From an uncultured Roseburia sp. (GTDB lineage Bacteria > Bacillota > Clostridia > Lachnospirales > Lachnospiraceae): a DNA stretch of 39,479 nt. Position numbers and translations under genes: made by a program. Under the pieces are notes generated by a model. That model saw only the letters and a program-made list of their open reading frames with translations. It was not told the origin of the DNA and did not search any database. The stretch lies in the NCBI GenBank assembly GCA_944380515.1, contig CALWHT010000012.1, positions 1 through 39,479 on the forward strand, written 5' to 3'. Positions 1-7,113 of this stretch are shown one piece after another (the stretch's first letter is position 1; every line of letters starts with the position of its first letter).

Positions 1-2
1 AC

Positions 3-143
3 GAGACGTATCACAGGGCCTGGGAGAATGAGGTGATACAGGAGTTTGCCAATCTGCTGGTCGGGCGCGGCTACGTGGAGAAAAAACGCCGGGGTTTGAG
101 GATTTATTATATGGCGCTTGGCGCGGACTGTGAATGTGAATAG
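3..143 (+). CDS. C-terminal fragment of an unidentified protein
   Basis: An open frame runs from the left edge to a TAG at 141-143 and gives the last 46 residues of a protein whose start lies outside the window. The tail contains a GRGYVEKKRRGLRIYYMAL stretch, a basic turn followed by a beta-like strand, which could be the wing of a winged-helix regulator. That is only a resemblance. The final residues (GADCECE) include two cysteines. I do not recognise the family and assign no function. Confidence 0.45.
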   Translation, partial: ETYHRAWENEVIQEFANLLVGRGYVEKKRRGLRIYYMALGADCECE

Positions 144-276
144 ACAGATGCAAAAATGCCGCTACAATAAGGTAGATTTTTGATTGCAGTTGTTGTAAGA
201 TGAAGGTGGAGGCTGCGTGGAATCCGTCAGGGATTTTACGTTGTGCCCCCAAATGACTGCAAAGGAGAGCGGCGGC

Positions 277-1404
277 ATGAAAAAATCCGTAAAATATCTC
301 AAAATTTTCTGCAATCTCGTTGTGGCGGCACTGGTGATTTTTTGTGTAATATTTGTGCTGCCGAGGGTTCTGGCATACTTTATGCCGTTTGTGGTGGGGC
401 TTGTGCTGTCTCTGATTGCCAATCCGGTAATCAAGTTTCTGGAAAAATGGATTAAGATAAAAAGAAAGTACGGCTTCGTTATGATGATTATTCTGGTCAT
501 CGGCGGAATCGTGCTTATTTGCGATGCGGTCGGTTCGGCTCTGTGGGAAGGAATCCAGAGCTTTATGGAGTATCTGCCGACGATGTACAGCAATGCGGGA
601 ACGGAGCTGATGGAGGCGGGAGCTGGTCTGGAAAAGCTTTTCAGCCGGATTCCCATTCTGGCGGACCTGGACTTTGCAAAGCTGGAAGAAATGATTCAGA
701 ACTTTCTAAACGAATTGATGTCCGGCTCCGGGGAAACGACAATCGTGTTTCTGGAAAACGCGGCCAAGGGAATTCCGAATATATTTGTCAGCTCGATCGT
801 GGGGCTGCTGGCGACGTATTTTTTTATCGTAGACAGGGAAAAATTATTGAAAATGCTCAGACAGCATATTCCGGAATCCGTGCGGGAAAAGTCCGGAACC
901 ATGTACCGTCAGGTTTTAGGCGTTGTGGGCGGATATTTTAAAGCGCAGTTTAAAATTATGGGTGTCATCTATGTAATTCTGCTGATTGGGCTTGTGATGC
1001 TCGATGTGGATTACGCGTGGCTGATTGCCTTTGGCATAGCCCTTCTTGATATGCTGCCCGTGTTTGGGACAGGCACCGTGCTCTGTCCGTGGGCTGTGGT
1101 CAAGCTGTTTTCCGGAAGCTATATGACTGCCCTCGGTATGCTGATTCTTTATGCGGTGACGCTCATCGTCCATCAGCTCATTCAGCCGAAGCTCGTCGGC
1201 GATTCCGTCGGCATGGATCCGTTTGCCGCGCTTTTTTTCATGTATATCGGTTATCGGGTCAGTGGCGTCGCGGGTATGGTATTTGCGATTCCGATTGGGA
1301 TGATTCTGATAAATGTATACCGTGCGGGCGCTTTTGACACTCTGATTTGGTGCATTCGGGAAGTGGTAAAAGACTTTAATGAGTTTCGGCGGCTGCGCCC
1401 ATAG
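277..1404 (+). CDS. AI-2E family transporter, YtvI-like membrane permease
   Basis: A 375-residue polytopic membrane protein. Two hydrophobic segments lie within about residues 10-50 and a third near 65-90. A soluble stretch of roughly 80 residues follows, then a C-terminal membrane block. The conserved AI-2E/PerM motifs DMLPVFGTG and QPKLVGDSVGMDP are present. The spacing and sequence are closest to the sporulation-associated YtvI branch of Firmicutes. Family members are proposed exporters of small molecules or ions, but the substrate of this branch is unknown. The ATG at 277 is preceded by AAAGGAG, whereas an in-frame upstream GTG at 217 lacks a comparable site, so 277 is chosen. The next gene is separated by 127 bp and appears independent. 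Confidence 0.85.
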   Translation: MKKSVKYLKIFCNLVVAALVIFCVIFVLPRVLAYFMPFVVGLVLSLIANPVIKFLEKWIKIKRKYGFVMMIILVIGGIVLICDAVGSALWEGIQSFMEYLPTMYSNAGTELMEAGAGLEKLFSRIPILADLDFAKLEEMIQNFLNELMSGSGETTIVFLENAAKGIPNIFVSSIVGLLATYFFIVDREKLLKMLRQHIPESVREKSGTMYRQVLGVVGGYFKAQFKIMGVIYVILLIGLVMLDVDYAWLIAFGIALLDMLPVFGTGTVLCPWAVVKLFSGSYMTALGMLILYAVTLIVHQLIQPKLVGDSVGMDPFAALFFMYIGYRVSGVAGMVFAIPIGMILINVYRAGAFDTLIWCIREVVKDFNEFRRLRP

Positions 1405-1531
1405 GCAAATCGTACGAAAGTCACAGTTTTTTTGCCATTCTTACGAAATTAAGTAGAAATTTCTTCCAATTTGTTGTAAAATATACTGTGTTGCATAGAA
1501 GGCGGGCAGAAAAGAGAGCATTAGAGGAAAT

Positions 1532-2476
1532 ATGAAAATATCGTTGATTATTCCCTGCTACAACGAGCAGGAGGCTTTGCCGATTTTTTACGGGGAAACG
1601 AAAAAGGTCATGGAATCCATGGCCTGTGATTATGAGCTTATTTTTGTAAATGACGGTTCGAAGGATGGAACGCTGGCGTTGCTAAAGGAGCTGGCGGACG
1701 CAGACGAACATGTATCTTATATCGGATTTTCCAGAAATTTTGGGAAGGAAGCCGCAATGTATGCCGGCTTCTGCAACGCGGGGGGCGATTATGTGGCCGT
1801 GATGGATGCGGACATGCAGGACCCGCCGTCGCTGCTTCCGCAGATGCTTGAGATCCTTGAGACGGGCGAGTACGACAGTGTGGCGACCCGCAGGGTGACG
1901 CGCAAGGGGGAACCGAAGATCCGCAGTTGGTTCGCCAGAATGTTTTACCGCATTATCAATCATATTTCGGACGCGGATATTGTGGACGGTGCCAGGGACT
2001 TTCGGCTGATGAAACGGAGCATGGTGGACGCCATCGTCGCGATGGGAGAATACAACCGATTTTCCAAGGGGATTTTCGGGTGGATTGGTTTCCGCACCTA
2101 TTGGCTGCCGTATGAGAATGTCAACCGGGTGGCAGGAGAGACGAAGTGGAATTTCTGGAAGCTTTTTAAATATGCGATTGACGGCGTGATTAATTTTTCA
2201 CAGGTGCCGTTAAGCATCGCTTCCTGGTTTGGAATGTTTATGACCGTTGTCGCATTTATCGCAGTTTTATTTATTGTGATACGAAAGCTGGTATTCGGAG
2301 ATCCCGTGGACGGATGGGCTTCTACCGTATGCATTATTACGCTGATTGGGGGGATACAGTTATTTTGTATGGGAATCATGGGGCAGTACATTGCCAAGAC
2401 CTATATTGAGGTGAAAAAAAGACCCCATTATATTGTATCGGAAAGTAATATAGATGAAATGGAAAAGATAAAGTAA
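1532..2476 (+). CDS. GtrB/DPM1-like GT2 polyprenyl-phosphate glycosyltransferase
   Basis: A 314-residue family 2 glycosyltransferase. The N-terminal GT-A domain shows IIPCYNEQEALP, the FVNDGSKDGT nucleotide-binding loop and a DADMQD metal motif. Two transmembrane helices follow at about residues 228-256 and 264-288. This is the layout of GtrB and YkcC-type enzymes, which transfer a sugar from a nucleotide donor to undecaprenyl phosphate on the cytoplasmic face. The lipid-linked sugar is then flipped, often by a GtrA protein, and used to decorate surface polymers. A GtrA homologue lies at 11371-11802, so the two may act together although they are not in one operon. AGAGGA precedes the ATG. A terminator follows at 2534-2571. 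The sugar cannot be read from the sequence. Confidence 0.88.
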   Translation: MKISLIIPCYNEQEALPIFYGETKKVMESMACDYELIFVNDGSKDGTLALLKELADADEHVSYIGFSRNFGKEAAMYAGFCNAGGDYVAVMDADMQDPPSLLPQMLEILETGEYDSVATRRVTRKGEPKIRSWFARMFYRIINHISDADIVDGARDFRLMKRSMVDAIVAMGEYNRFSKGIFGWIGFRTYWLPYENVNRVAGETKWNFWKLFKYAIDGVINFSQVPLSIASWFGMFMTVVAFIAVLFIVIRKLVFGDPVDGWASTVCIITLIGGIQLFCMGIMGQYIAKTYIEVKKRPHYIVSESNIDEMEKIK

Positions 2477-2533
2477 GTTGAAAGTCTTGCGTTTCATAGA
2501 ATTTCGTAGAAAATAAATTGATTGAGAGAAGTG

Positions 2534-2571
2534 GCAGGGCTGGACTGAATCCAGACCTGCTTTTTGTTTTT
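2534..2571 (+). terminator. Rho-independent terminator after the GtrB-like gene
   Basis: A hairpin GCAGGGCTGGA / TCCAGACCTGC with a short loop is followed directly by TTTTTGTTTT. It sits 57 bp after the GtrB-like stop and 41 bp before the regulator start, and so separates the two genes. Confidence 0.8.
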
Positions 2572-2612
2572 ACTGTATGGATAAAATTTGCGAAGTAGTT
2601 GGGTGAGAGAAA

Positions 2613-3524
2613 ATGGCAATTTACATGGTAGGCGATTTTATTAGGGAGAAAAGACTGCGTAAGGGGTATACGCAGGAGGAGGTAAGCTTTGGTATCTGCA
2701 CAACGGCATCGTTGTCGAGAATTGAAAACGGGTTGCAGATGCCCGGAAGGTACATGCTGGATAAGCTGATGGAGCGTCTCGGCTACGAAAACAGCGTGTT
2801 TGATATGTTTGTGAGCAAGGAGGACATGGAGCTTTACGAGACGGTGCAGGAGATGGTCCGAAACATCGCCGATGACGATTATGACGAGCTGGAGGTCCAG
2901 ATTGCCAAAATGGAAGAACTGACGCAGAATGCGCCGAAGCTGGAGCAGCAGTATTTGATATTTGCCAAGGGTCAGTTAAAAAAGCATCGGGGCGGGGAGG
3001 CAAAGGAGGTTATGGATTTGTATATGCAGGCAATCCATATCACGCTTCCGGAGTTTGATGGGAAAACGCCGCTTCACCAAAATCTTCTGACGTTCGACGA
3101 GATTACGATTATTAATAATATCGCCATGCAGTATGCAAGAGAAGAAAATTTTGAGGATGCATTGAGGCTTGGTTTCTGGCTGAAAGAATACATGGAAGAA
3201 AAAATGATGGACGGAAAACAGAAGGCTGTAAAATATCCAATGATTGTTTTTAATATGAGTAATTGGCTTGGAAGAGGAGAAAGATTTTCCGATGCTTTAA
3301 AGATGGCTGATACCGGAATTGACTTTTGTATTAAATATGTGAGCTGGCAACAGTTGCCGAAGTTATTGTTTAATAAAGCCTGTGCGTTAGCAGAATTGGG
3401 AAGGAAAGACGAGGCGAAAAAGTTTTTTACACAGTCGGCAGTTCTGTTTGAGTCGACAGGGCAACATGGAAATAAACAGATAACGGTCGACTGGTGTAAA
3501 AACAAATATCAGATTGATATTTAG
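2613..3524 (+). CDS. XRE-family regulator with TPR-like helical domain (Rgg/PlcR-like architecture)
   Basis: A 303-residue protein. Residues about 7-60 form an HTH_3 domain with the pattern REKRLRKGYTQEEV then LSRIENGLQMP. The remaining 240 residues are helical and resemble the tetratricopeptide-type repeat domain of Rgg, PlcR, NprR and TprA proteins. In those families the helical domain binds a small secreted and re-imported peptide and so switches DNA binding. GTGAGAG precedes the ATG. The context fits this idea: a 44-codon gene for a signal-peptide-bearing product lies convergently and overlaps this gene's stop (3521-3655). The second half of the gene is visibly more AT-rich than the first. 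The likely targets are its own region, the peptide gene and perhaps the TIR-KAP unit downstream; that is inference. Confidence 0.85.
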   Translation: MAIYMVGDFIREKRLRKGYTQEEVSFGICTTASLSRIENGLQMPGRYMLDKLMERLGYENSVFDMFVSKEDMELYETVQEMVRNIADDDYDELEVQIAKMEELTQNAPKLEQQYLIFAKGQLKKHRGGEAKEVMDLYMQAIHITLPEFDGKTPLHQNLLTFDEITIINNIAMQYAREENFEDALRLGFWLKEYMEEKMMDGKQKAVKYPMIVFNMSNWLGRGERFSDALKMADTGIDFCIKYVSWQQLPKLLFNKACALAELGRKDEAKKFFTQSAVLFESTGQHGNKQITVDWCKNKYQIDI

Positions 3525-3655
3525 AGGGTTTCAGCAGAGTCGCTCAGGATGAAGCAGGGAGCAATTCCATAATTATCGGCAGTCATCTGGGTCAGGCCGA
3601 AGGAACCTGTAAGCAAGAGTGCGCATAACATTACAGCAAAGATTTTTCTTTTCAT
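3521..3655 (-). CDS. Small secreted peptide (44 aa), candidate pheromone precursor
   Basis: The minus strand encodes 44 residues beginning MKRKIFAVMLCALLLTGSFG, a textbook Sec signal peptide with a basic n-region and a hydrophobic core at residues 5-17. Cleavage after Gly20 or Ala26 would release about 24 or 18 residues, ending ILSDSAETL. The start is supported by GGAGG at 3663-3667, 7 bases upstream. Its stop codon overlaps the stop of the XRE-TPR regulator on the other strand, so the two genes are convergent and inseparable. Regulators of this architecture are commonly paired with short exported peptides such as PapR, SHP or Phr. An alternative is that this is a truncated relic of a larger small-secreted-protein family. 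The coding evidence is good and the pheromone role is inferred. Confidence 0.7.
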   Translation of the reverse strand: MKRKIFAVMLCALLLTGSFGLTQMTADNYGIAPCFILSDSAETL

Positions 3656-3757
3656 TTTTCTACCTCCAGGGTGATACATAATTTTTTTCATTGCGGGCTG
3701 CGTTTGATTCGCAGCTACGTAACGATGAGTTCATCTTAAGGGAAAGAATTAAATTAG

Positions 3758-3803
3758 ACCATTCGATATGGCGTAATTTGCAGGTTACATCATATCGAAT
3801 GGT
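3758..3803. repeat. Perfect 13-bp inverted repeat, operator or hairpin
   Basis: ACCATTCGATATG at 3758-3770 is repeated exactly in inverse orientation at 3791-3803. An inner GTAA/TTAC pair (3773-3776 and 3785-3788) extends the possible stem. It lies between the secreted-peptide gene and the TIR gene, 102 bp upstream of the peptide start codon and 104 bp upstream of the TIR start codon. It could be the operator of the XRE-TPR regulator, an RNA hairpin in either leader, or the remains of a small mobile repeat. The flanks are AT-rich; TATAAT reads on the minus strand at 3824-3829 with no good -35. Confidence 0.7.
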
Positions 3804-3906
3804 TATTTTTACATATGTAGTATATTATATGATTGATAAAAAGCAGGCCGTACCCTGCCGGCAGGCGGCGTGGGGGTAGCAGAAGAAAAGAGGAGTAAAC
3901 AGGAAA

Positions 3907-4497
3907 ATGATTTTGACAAGCGGTTATTTAAGAGCGTCGGCGAAAACAAACAATTTGAATGAGAAAGCAAAACAGGAGCGTGTTCGAAAACGGAATGAGG
4001 CCTTAAACAAGAAAAAGGGCAGGTATGATATTTTCCTGTCCAATAATTTTCTGGGCGGTGAGGAGCTGTTTGCATTGGTAAGATTGTTCAATGAATCGGG
4101 CTATTCCGTGTATACGGACTGGCAGGACGAAAAAACAAATCAGCCGGACATTACGGCGGACGCCGCGAGAAAGCTGAAAACTGGGATGAACCGCTGTAAG
4201 GGGCTTTTGTATATGACTGCGGAAAGCAAGGCGGCATCCGGCTGGTGCCCGTGGGAGCTGGGATATTTTGACGGGGCCAGCCGGGGACGGTGCTGTGTGT
4301 TCCCGATTTTGAAGGAGCCGCAGGTTTCCTTTGAGGGCGAGGGCTATCTGGGGATTTATTCTTACCTGGGTTATAATTTGCAGGACACCCTCGGAAACTG
4401 GGATTTCTGGGTGCATAAGCCGTGCGGGGAGCGCGTTATGCTCTCGAAATGGCTGGCGCATGAGCAGCCGCTTTGGGAGAAAACAATGAGAATTTAG
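3907..4497 (+). CDS. TIR-domain protein, putative NAD-consuming defence component
   Basis: A 196-residue protein with a basic, helical extension of about 38 residues and then a TIR domain from residue 40. The domain shows YDIFLSNNFLG (strand A and loop), FNESGYSVYTDW, GLLYMTAESKAASGW and WELGYFDG. Glu117 in the PWELGY motif aligns with the catalytic glutamate of NAD-cleaving TIR domains. Prokaryotic TIR proteins of this type hydrolyse NAD or convert it to cyclic ADP-ribose signals in Thoeris and related systems. AGGAG lies 11 bases before the ATG. The KAP NTPase gene begins 86 bp later on the same strand, suggesting one operon. The TIR-family call is strong. The activity and the defence role are inferred from family and neighbour. 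Confidence 0.85.
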   Translation: MILTSGYLRASAKTNNLNEKAKQERVRKRNEALNKKKGRYDIFLSNNFLGGEELFALVRLFNESGYSVYTDWQDEKTNQPDITADAARKLKTGMNRCKGLLYMTAESKAASGWCPWELGYFDGASRGRCCVFPILKEPQVSFEGEGYLGIYSYLGYNLQDTLGNWDFWVHKPCGERVMLSKWLAHEQPLWEKTMRI

Positions 4498-4583
4498 CGG
4501 ACATGGCACAGGAGGGATAAGCCGCGAGGGGGCGGCGTCCCCGTTTGGGGTCATACAAAAGCAGAAGAATTGAGGTGCACCTT

Positions 4584-7040
4584 ATGAGAACTGTTAAACC
4601 CATCCTGACCAAACTGATATACGCGTTTCTGATTTCCGCCGTGCTGTTCCAGACGATTGCCTTGCCAGTAAGCTTTTACCTTCTGGTTCTTGTGGCGGTA
4701 TGGCTTTTGCTGCTGCTGTATTACGGGAACAAAAAGAACGGCAGCTGGTTTGTTGGAGTATTTGCGATAAATGTCGGAAATCTTGCCGCCTATGTTGCGG
4801 TGAAGGCGTTGGGCGGCGGCTCCCTGACCGCGGCGCTCAAAAACGGACTGCATATTTGTCTGCTGGTGATTTACGGGGCGGAGCTCCTGTGGGCGGCATA
4901 TCTGCTGTTTTCGGCCCGTGGGAGCAAGCCGCGGGAACCGGAGCAGACCTGTCTCCCCGCAAGAAAATACGATGTGGAGAGAATCTTGTACTATTTGGAG
5001 TGCGTGGATATGCTCGGCATCAATGCCGCCTGGGGCAGCGGAAAAACCTTTGTGCTGGAACAGCTGGTGAAGCGGCCGGAGATACAAAGCGCCTATGAAA
5101 TCATTTGGATAGACCTGCTGACCTGCAATATGGACGAAATCGAGCAGCTATTGTTAAACGAGCTGGAACGCATCCTCACCCGCCACGGGATTTTTTCGAA
5201 ATATGCGGGAAAGCTGCGCCGGATGCTGGAAAAAGGAACCTTTTTAAAACAGATGCAGAACCTTCTGTTCCCGCAGAGCACCTCACTGTCCGAAGCCTTT
5301 GCGGGCTTTGGGAAGGATGTGCGTAAGCTGGAAAAAGTGATTCTTGTTATTTATGAGGATTTGGACCGAATCTCAAATCCGGACACCGTCAAAAAATTAT
5401 TTTCTATTTCCGAAAAGCTGGCAGGCGGGAAAATAAAAGTTATTTATCAGTATGAAGAAGAAAACCTAAAGAAGCTGGGGTTTGAAAGGGATTATCTGGA
5501 AAAATATATACCGTATATCGTGAACCTTACGGAAATGAAGCTGCAGGACATTGCCGCGGGCTTGTGGGAGGAATTAAACATGGCTTCGGTGGGGGTGGAG
5601 CCAAAGGACATTGAGCATATACAGGAAGAAAGCAGAGTGTGGGAGGCAAACGGCGTGCTTGAGGCGCTCGGACTGAACGGGGAAATTTCCATCCGCATTC
5701 CCAATGTGAGCGTGCGCAAGGTAAAGGAGTTTCTGACGGAGCTTAAGGTATTTCTTCGGGAAAATCCAAGGTATCGGGACAAAGCGTATCAAAAGACGGT
5801 CATCAACTTCTTGTTCCTGAAGCATTTTTATTATGAAAAATACCGGATGCTCACCATTGAGCATGGGCTTGTGGAGACAATGACCTTTCAGTGGAAAGAT
5901 AAGGAATATACGCTGCCGCAGCTTCTGGCGGAGCGGGAGCGGCAAAAAGAAAATAGCTCGGAGGGGATTTCGGAGGAGAATTTGCATGAAATATTCCGGC
6001 AGCGGGAAAATGTCGAAAGCCTGGCGCTTCTGATGTGGTTTGGCTATCATTTCGATGTCCGTGAGCCGGAGAGAAACCGGGAGAGCATTGCAAACGAAGC
6101 TGTATCGAACCTATTAAGACGGAATGAAAACGAGCGGAAGGACCATATTATCTGGAATATGCTGTGCAGCGGGAAATCCGAATACAGCGACATGGAACAC
6201 GTCGTGAACCGGATGGCGGAGGAGGTGCTTGCAGAGGACACGAAAGAAGCGCGCAAAACCGCCTGGCGTAAGCTTTTGGAGGATATGTCTCACGAAACGG
6301 AGAGATGGCGCGGCACCCGGACCATTTTCCGGTGGGGCCTGGATGACTTCCTGCCTGTTTTTCAGGCGTTCCGTGTATGTGGGAGAAGTCCCGAGGAATG
6401 GATAAAGCTGCTGGATTTTTATTTTGAGGTGCGGTGCCCCGAAAAGGTGTCTGTGGAGCTGACAGAGCTTTGGAATTATTGCGACATCAGTTCAAGGAAG
6501 GTATACATGAAGATCATTTCCCAGTTTAATCAGTTGGAACGCCGCGGAAATATGAACCGGCAGAAGGGTTATCGGAAATTTTTAAAAACCTGTTTACGGA
6601 AAGCGCTGGAATGGGATTCTCATTACAGCTTTGATTCCTGGAAGCTGGAATTTGAAAATGAATTTGACGATCATGTGGAGTGGATTGTCGGTGTGCTCGG
6701 AGAACTGGCAGATAGGCTGCGGCAGACATGCGATAAGGAATATCTGATTACATCCGGCAAAAAAGACCTCGCGCAGATAATCGTATTTATCGAAAATAAT
6801 ATGGCGATGCTCACCCTTTCGGAGGAAGAAACGGAGCGAAGACCGCAGTGGAGATGGGAAACCAAAAGCGTGCGCGAGAACCAGGCGGACTATGATTATC
6901 TGGTGTCTCTTATGGACGAGCCGGAAAAATTTAAGGAGCGGCTGGAGGAGTGCTATCTTGCCGAAAAAATCAATCCGCATGAGGCGGCGGAACTGCAAAG
7001 GAGCTTTTCGGAGCGCCGCAAATCCCCTGAATCAAATTGA
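4584..7040 (+). CDS. Membrane-anchored KAP-type P-loop NTPase, TIR partner
   Basis: An 818-residue protein. Four hydrophobic segments lie at about residues 8-27, 30-47, 54-75 and 89-110. A KAP-like NTPase domain follows with Walker A AAWGSGKT (lysine 154) and Walker B VILVIYEDLDR (252-262), where KAP proteins typically have a DDLDR motif. The C-terminal 550 residues are charged and helical without a recognised domain. KAP NTPases occur in phage exclusion (PifA) and in other conflict systems. In the canonical form the membrane helices are inserted between the Walker motifs, whereas here they precede Walker A. The ATG at 4584 follows GAGGTG, and a TTG at 4545 has no ribosome site, so 4584 is chosen. 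The gene is probably co-transcribed with the TIR gene. The product may sit at the membrane and sense or execute the response. Confidence 0.75.
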   Translation: MRTVKPILTKLIYAFLISAVLFQTIALPVSFYLLVLVAVWLLLLLYYGNKKNGSWFVGVFAINVGNLAAYVAVKALGGGSLTAALKNGLHICLLVIYGAELLWAAYLLFSARGSKPREPEQTCLPARKYDVERILYYLECVDMLGINAAWGSGKTFVLEQLVKRPEIQSAYEIIWIDLLTCNMDEIEQLLLNELERILTRHGIFSKYAGKLRRMLEKGTFLKQMQNLLFPQSTSLSEAFAGFGKDVRKLEKVILVIYEDLDRISNPDTVKKLFSISEKLAGGKIKVIYQYEEENLKKLGFERDYLEKYIPYIVNLTEMKLQDIAAGLWEELNMASVGVEPKDIEHIQEESRVWEANGVLEALGLNGEISIRIPNVSVRKVKEFLTELKVFLRENPRYRDKAYQKTVINFLFLKHFYYEKYRMLTIEHGLVETMTFQWKDKEYTLPQLLAERERQKENSSEGISEENLHEIFRQRENVESLALLMWFGYHFDVREPERNRESIANEAVSNLLRRNENERKDHIIWNMLCSGKSEYSDMEHVVNRMAEEVLAEDTKEARKTAWRKLLEDMSHETERWRGTRTIFRWGLDDFLPVFQAFRVCGRSPEEWIKLLDFYFEVRCPEKVSVELTELWNYCDISSRKVYMKIISQFNQLERRGNMNRQKGYRKFLKTCLRKALEWDSHYSFDSWKLEFENEFDDHVEWIVGVLGELADRLRQTCDKEYLITSGKKDLAQIIVFIENNMAMLTLSEEETERRPQWRWETKSVRENQADYDYLVSLMDEPEKFKERLEECYLAEKINPHEAAELQRSFSERRKSPESN

Positions 7041-7065
7041 AAAATCCCCTATTCTCTGGTATAAT
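7037..7065 (+). promoter_or_regulatory. Sigma-A promoter with extended -10
   Basis: TTGAAA at 7037-7042, a 17-base spacer and TATAAT at 7060-7065, with TG at 7057-7058 forming an extended -10 box. The -35 overlaps the stop codon of the KAP NTPase gene. It should drive the surface-protein gene at 7114. Confidence 0.85.
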
Positions 7066-7113
7066 CAGGAAAAAGGTCAAAAAGTGCGGATATGAGAATG
7101 GGAGGAAGGAATA

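Noticed and set aside
144-179. Possible terminator after the first partial gene, CAAAAAT facing ATTTTTG
   Set aside because: The stem is interrupted by an asymmetric bulge and its GC core is only four pairs, so it was not listed as a feature.
3697-3715. Short hairpin GCTGCG/CGCAGC as a terminator of the peptide or TIR transcript
   Set aside because: The 6-bp stem has no T-run on either side in the needed direction and could occur by chance.
3691-3879. A 62-codon plus-strand frame covering the inverted repeat
   Set aside because: It has no Shine-Dalgarno site and crosses the palindrome, and its product has no plausible feature.
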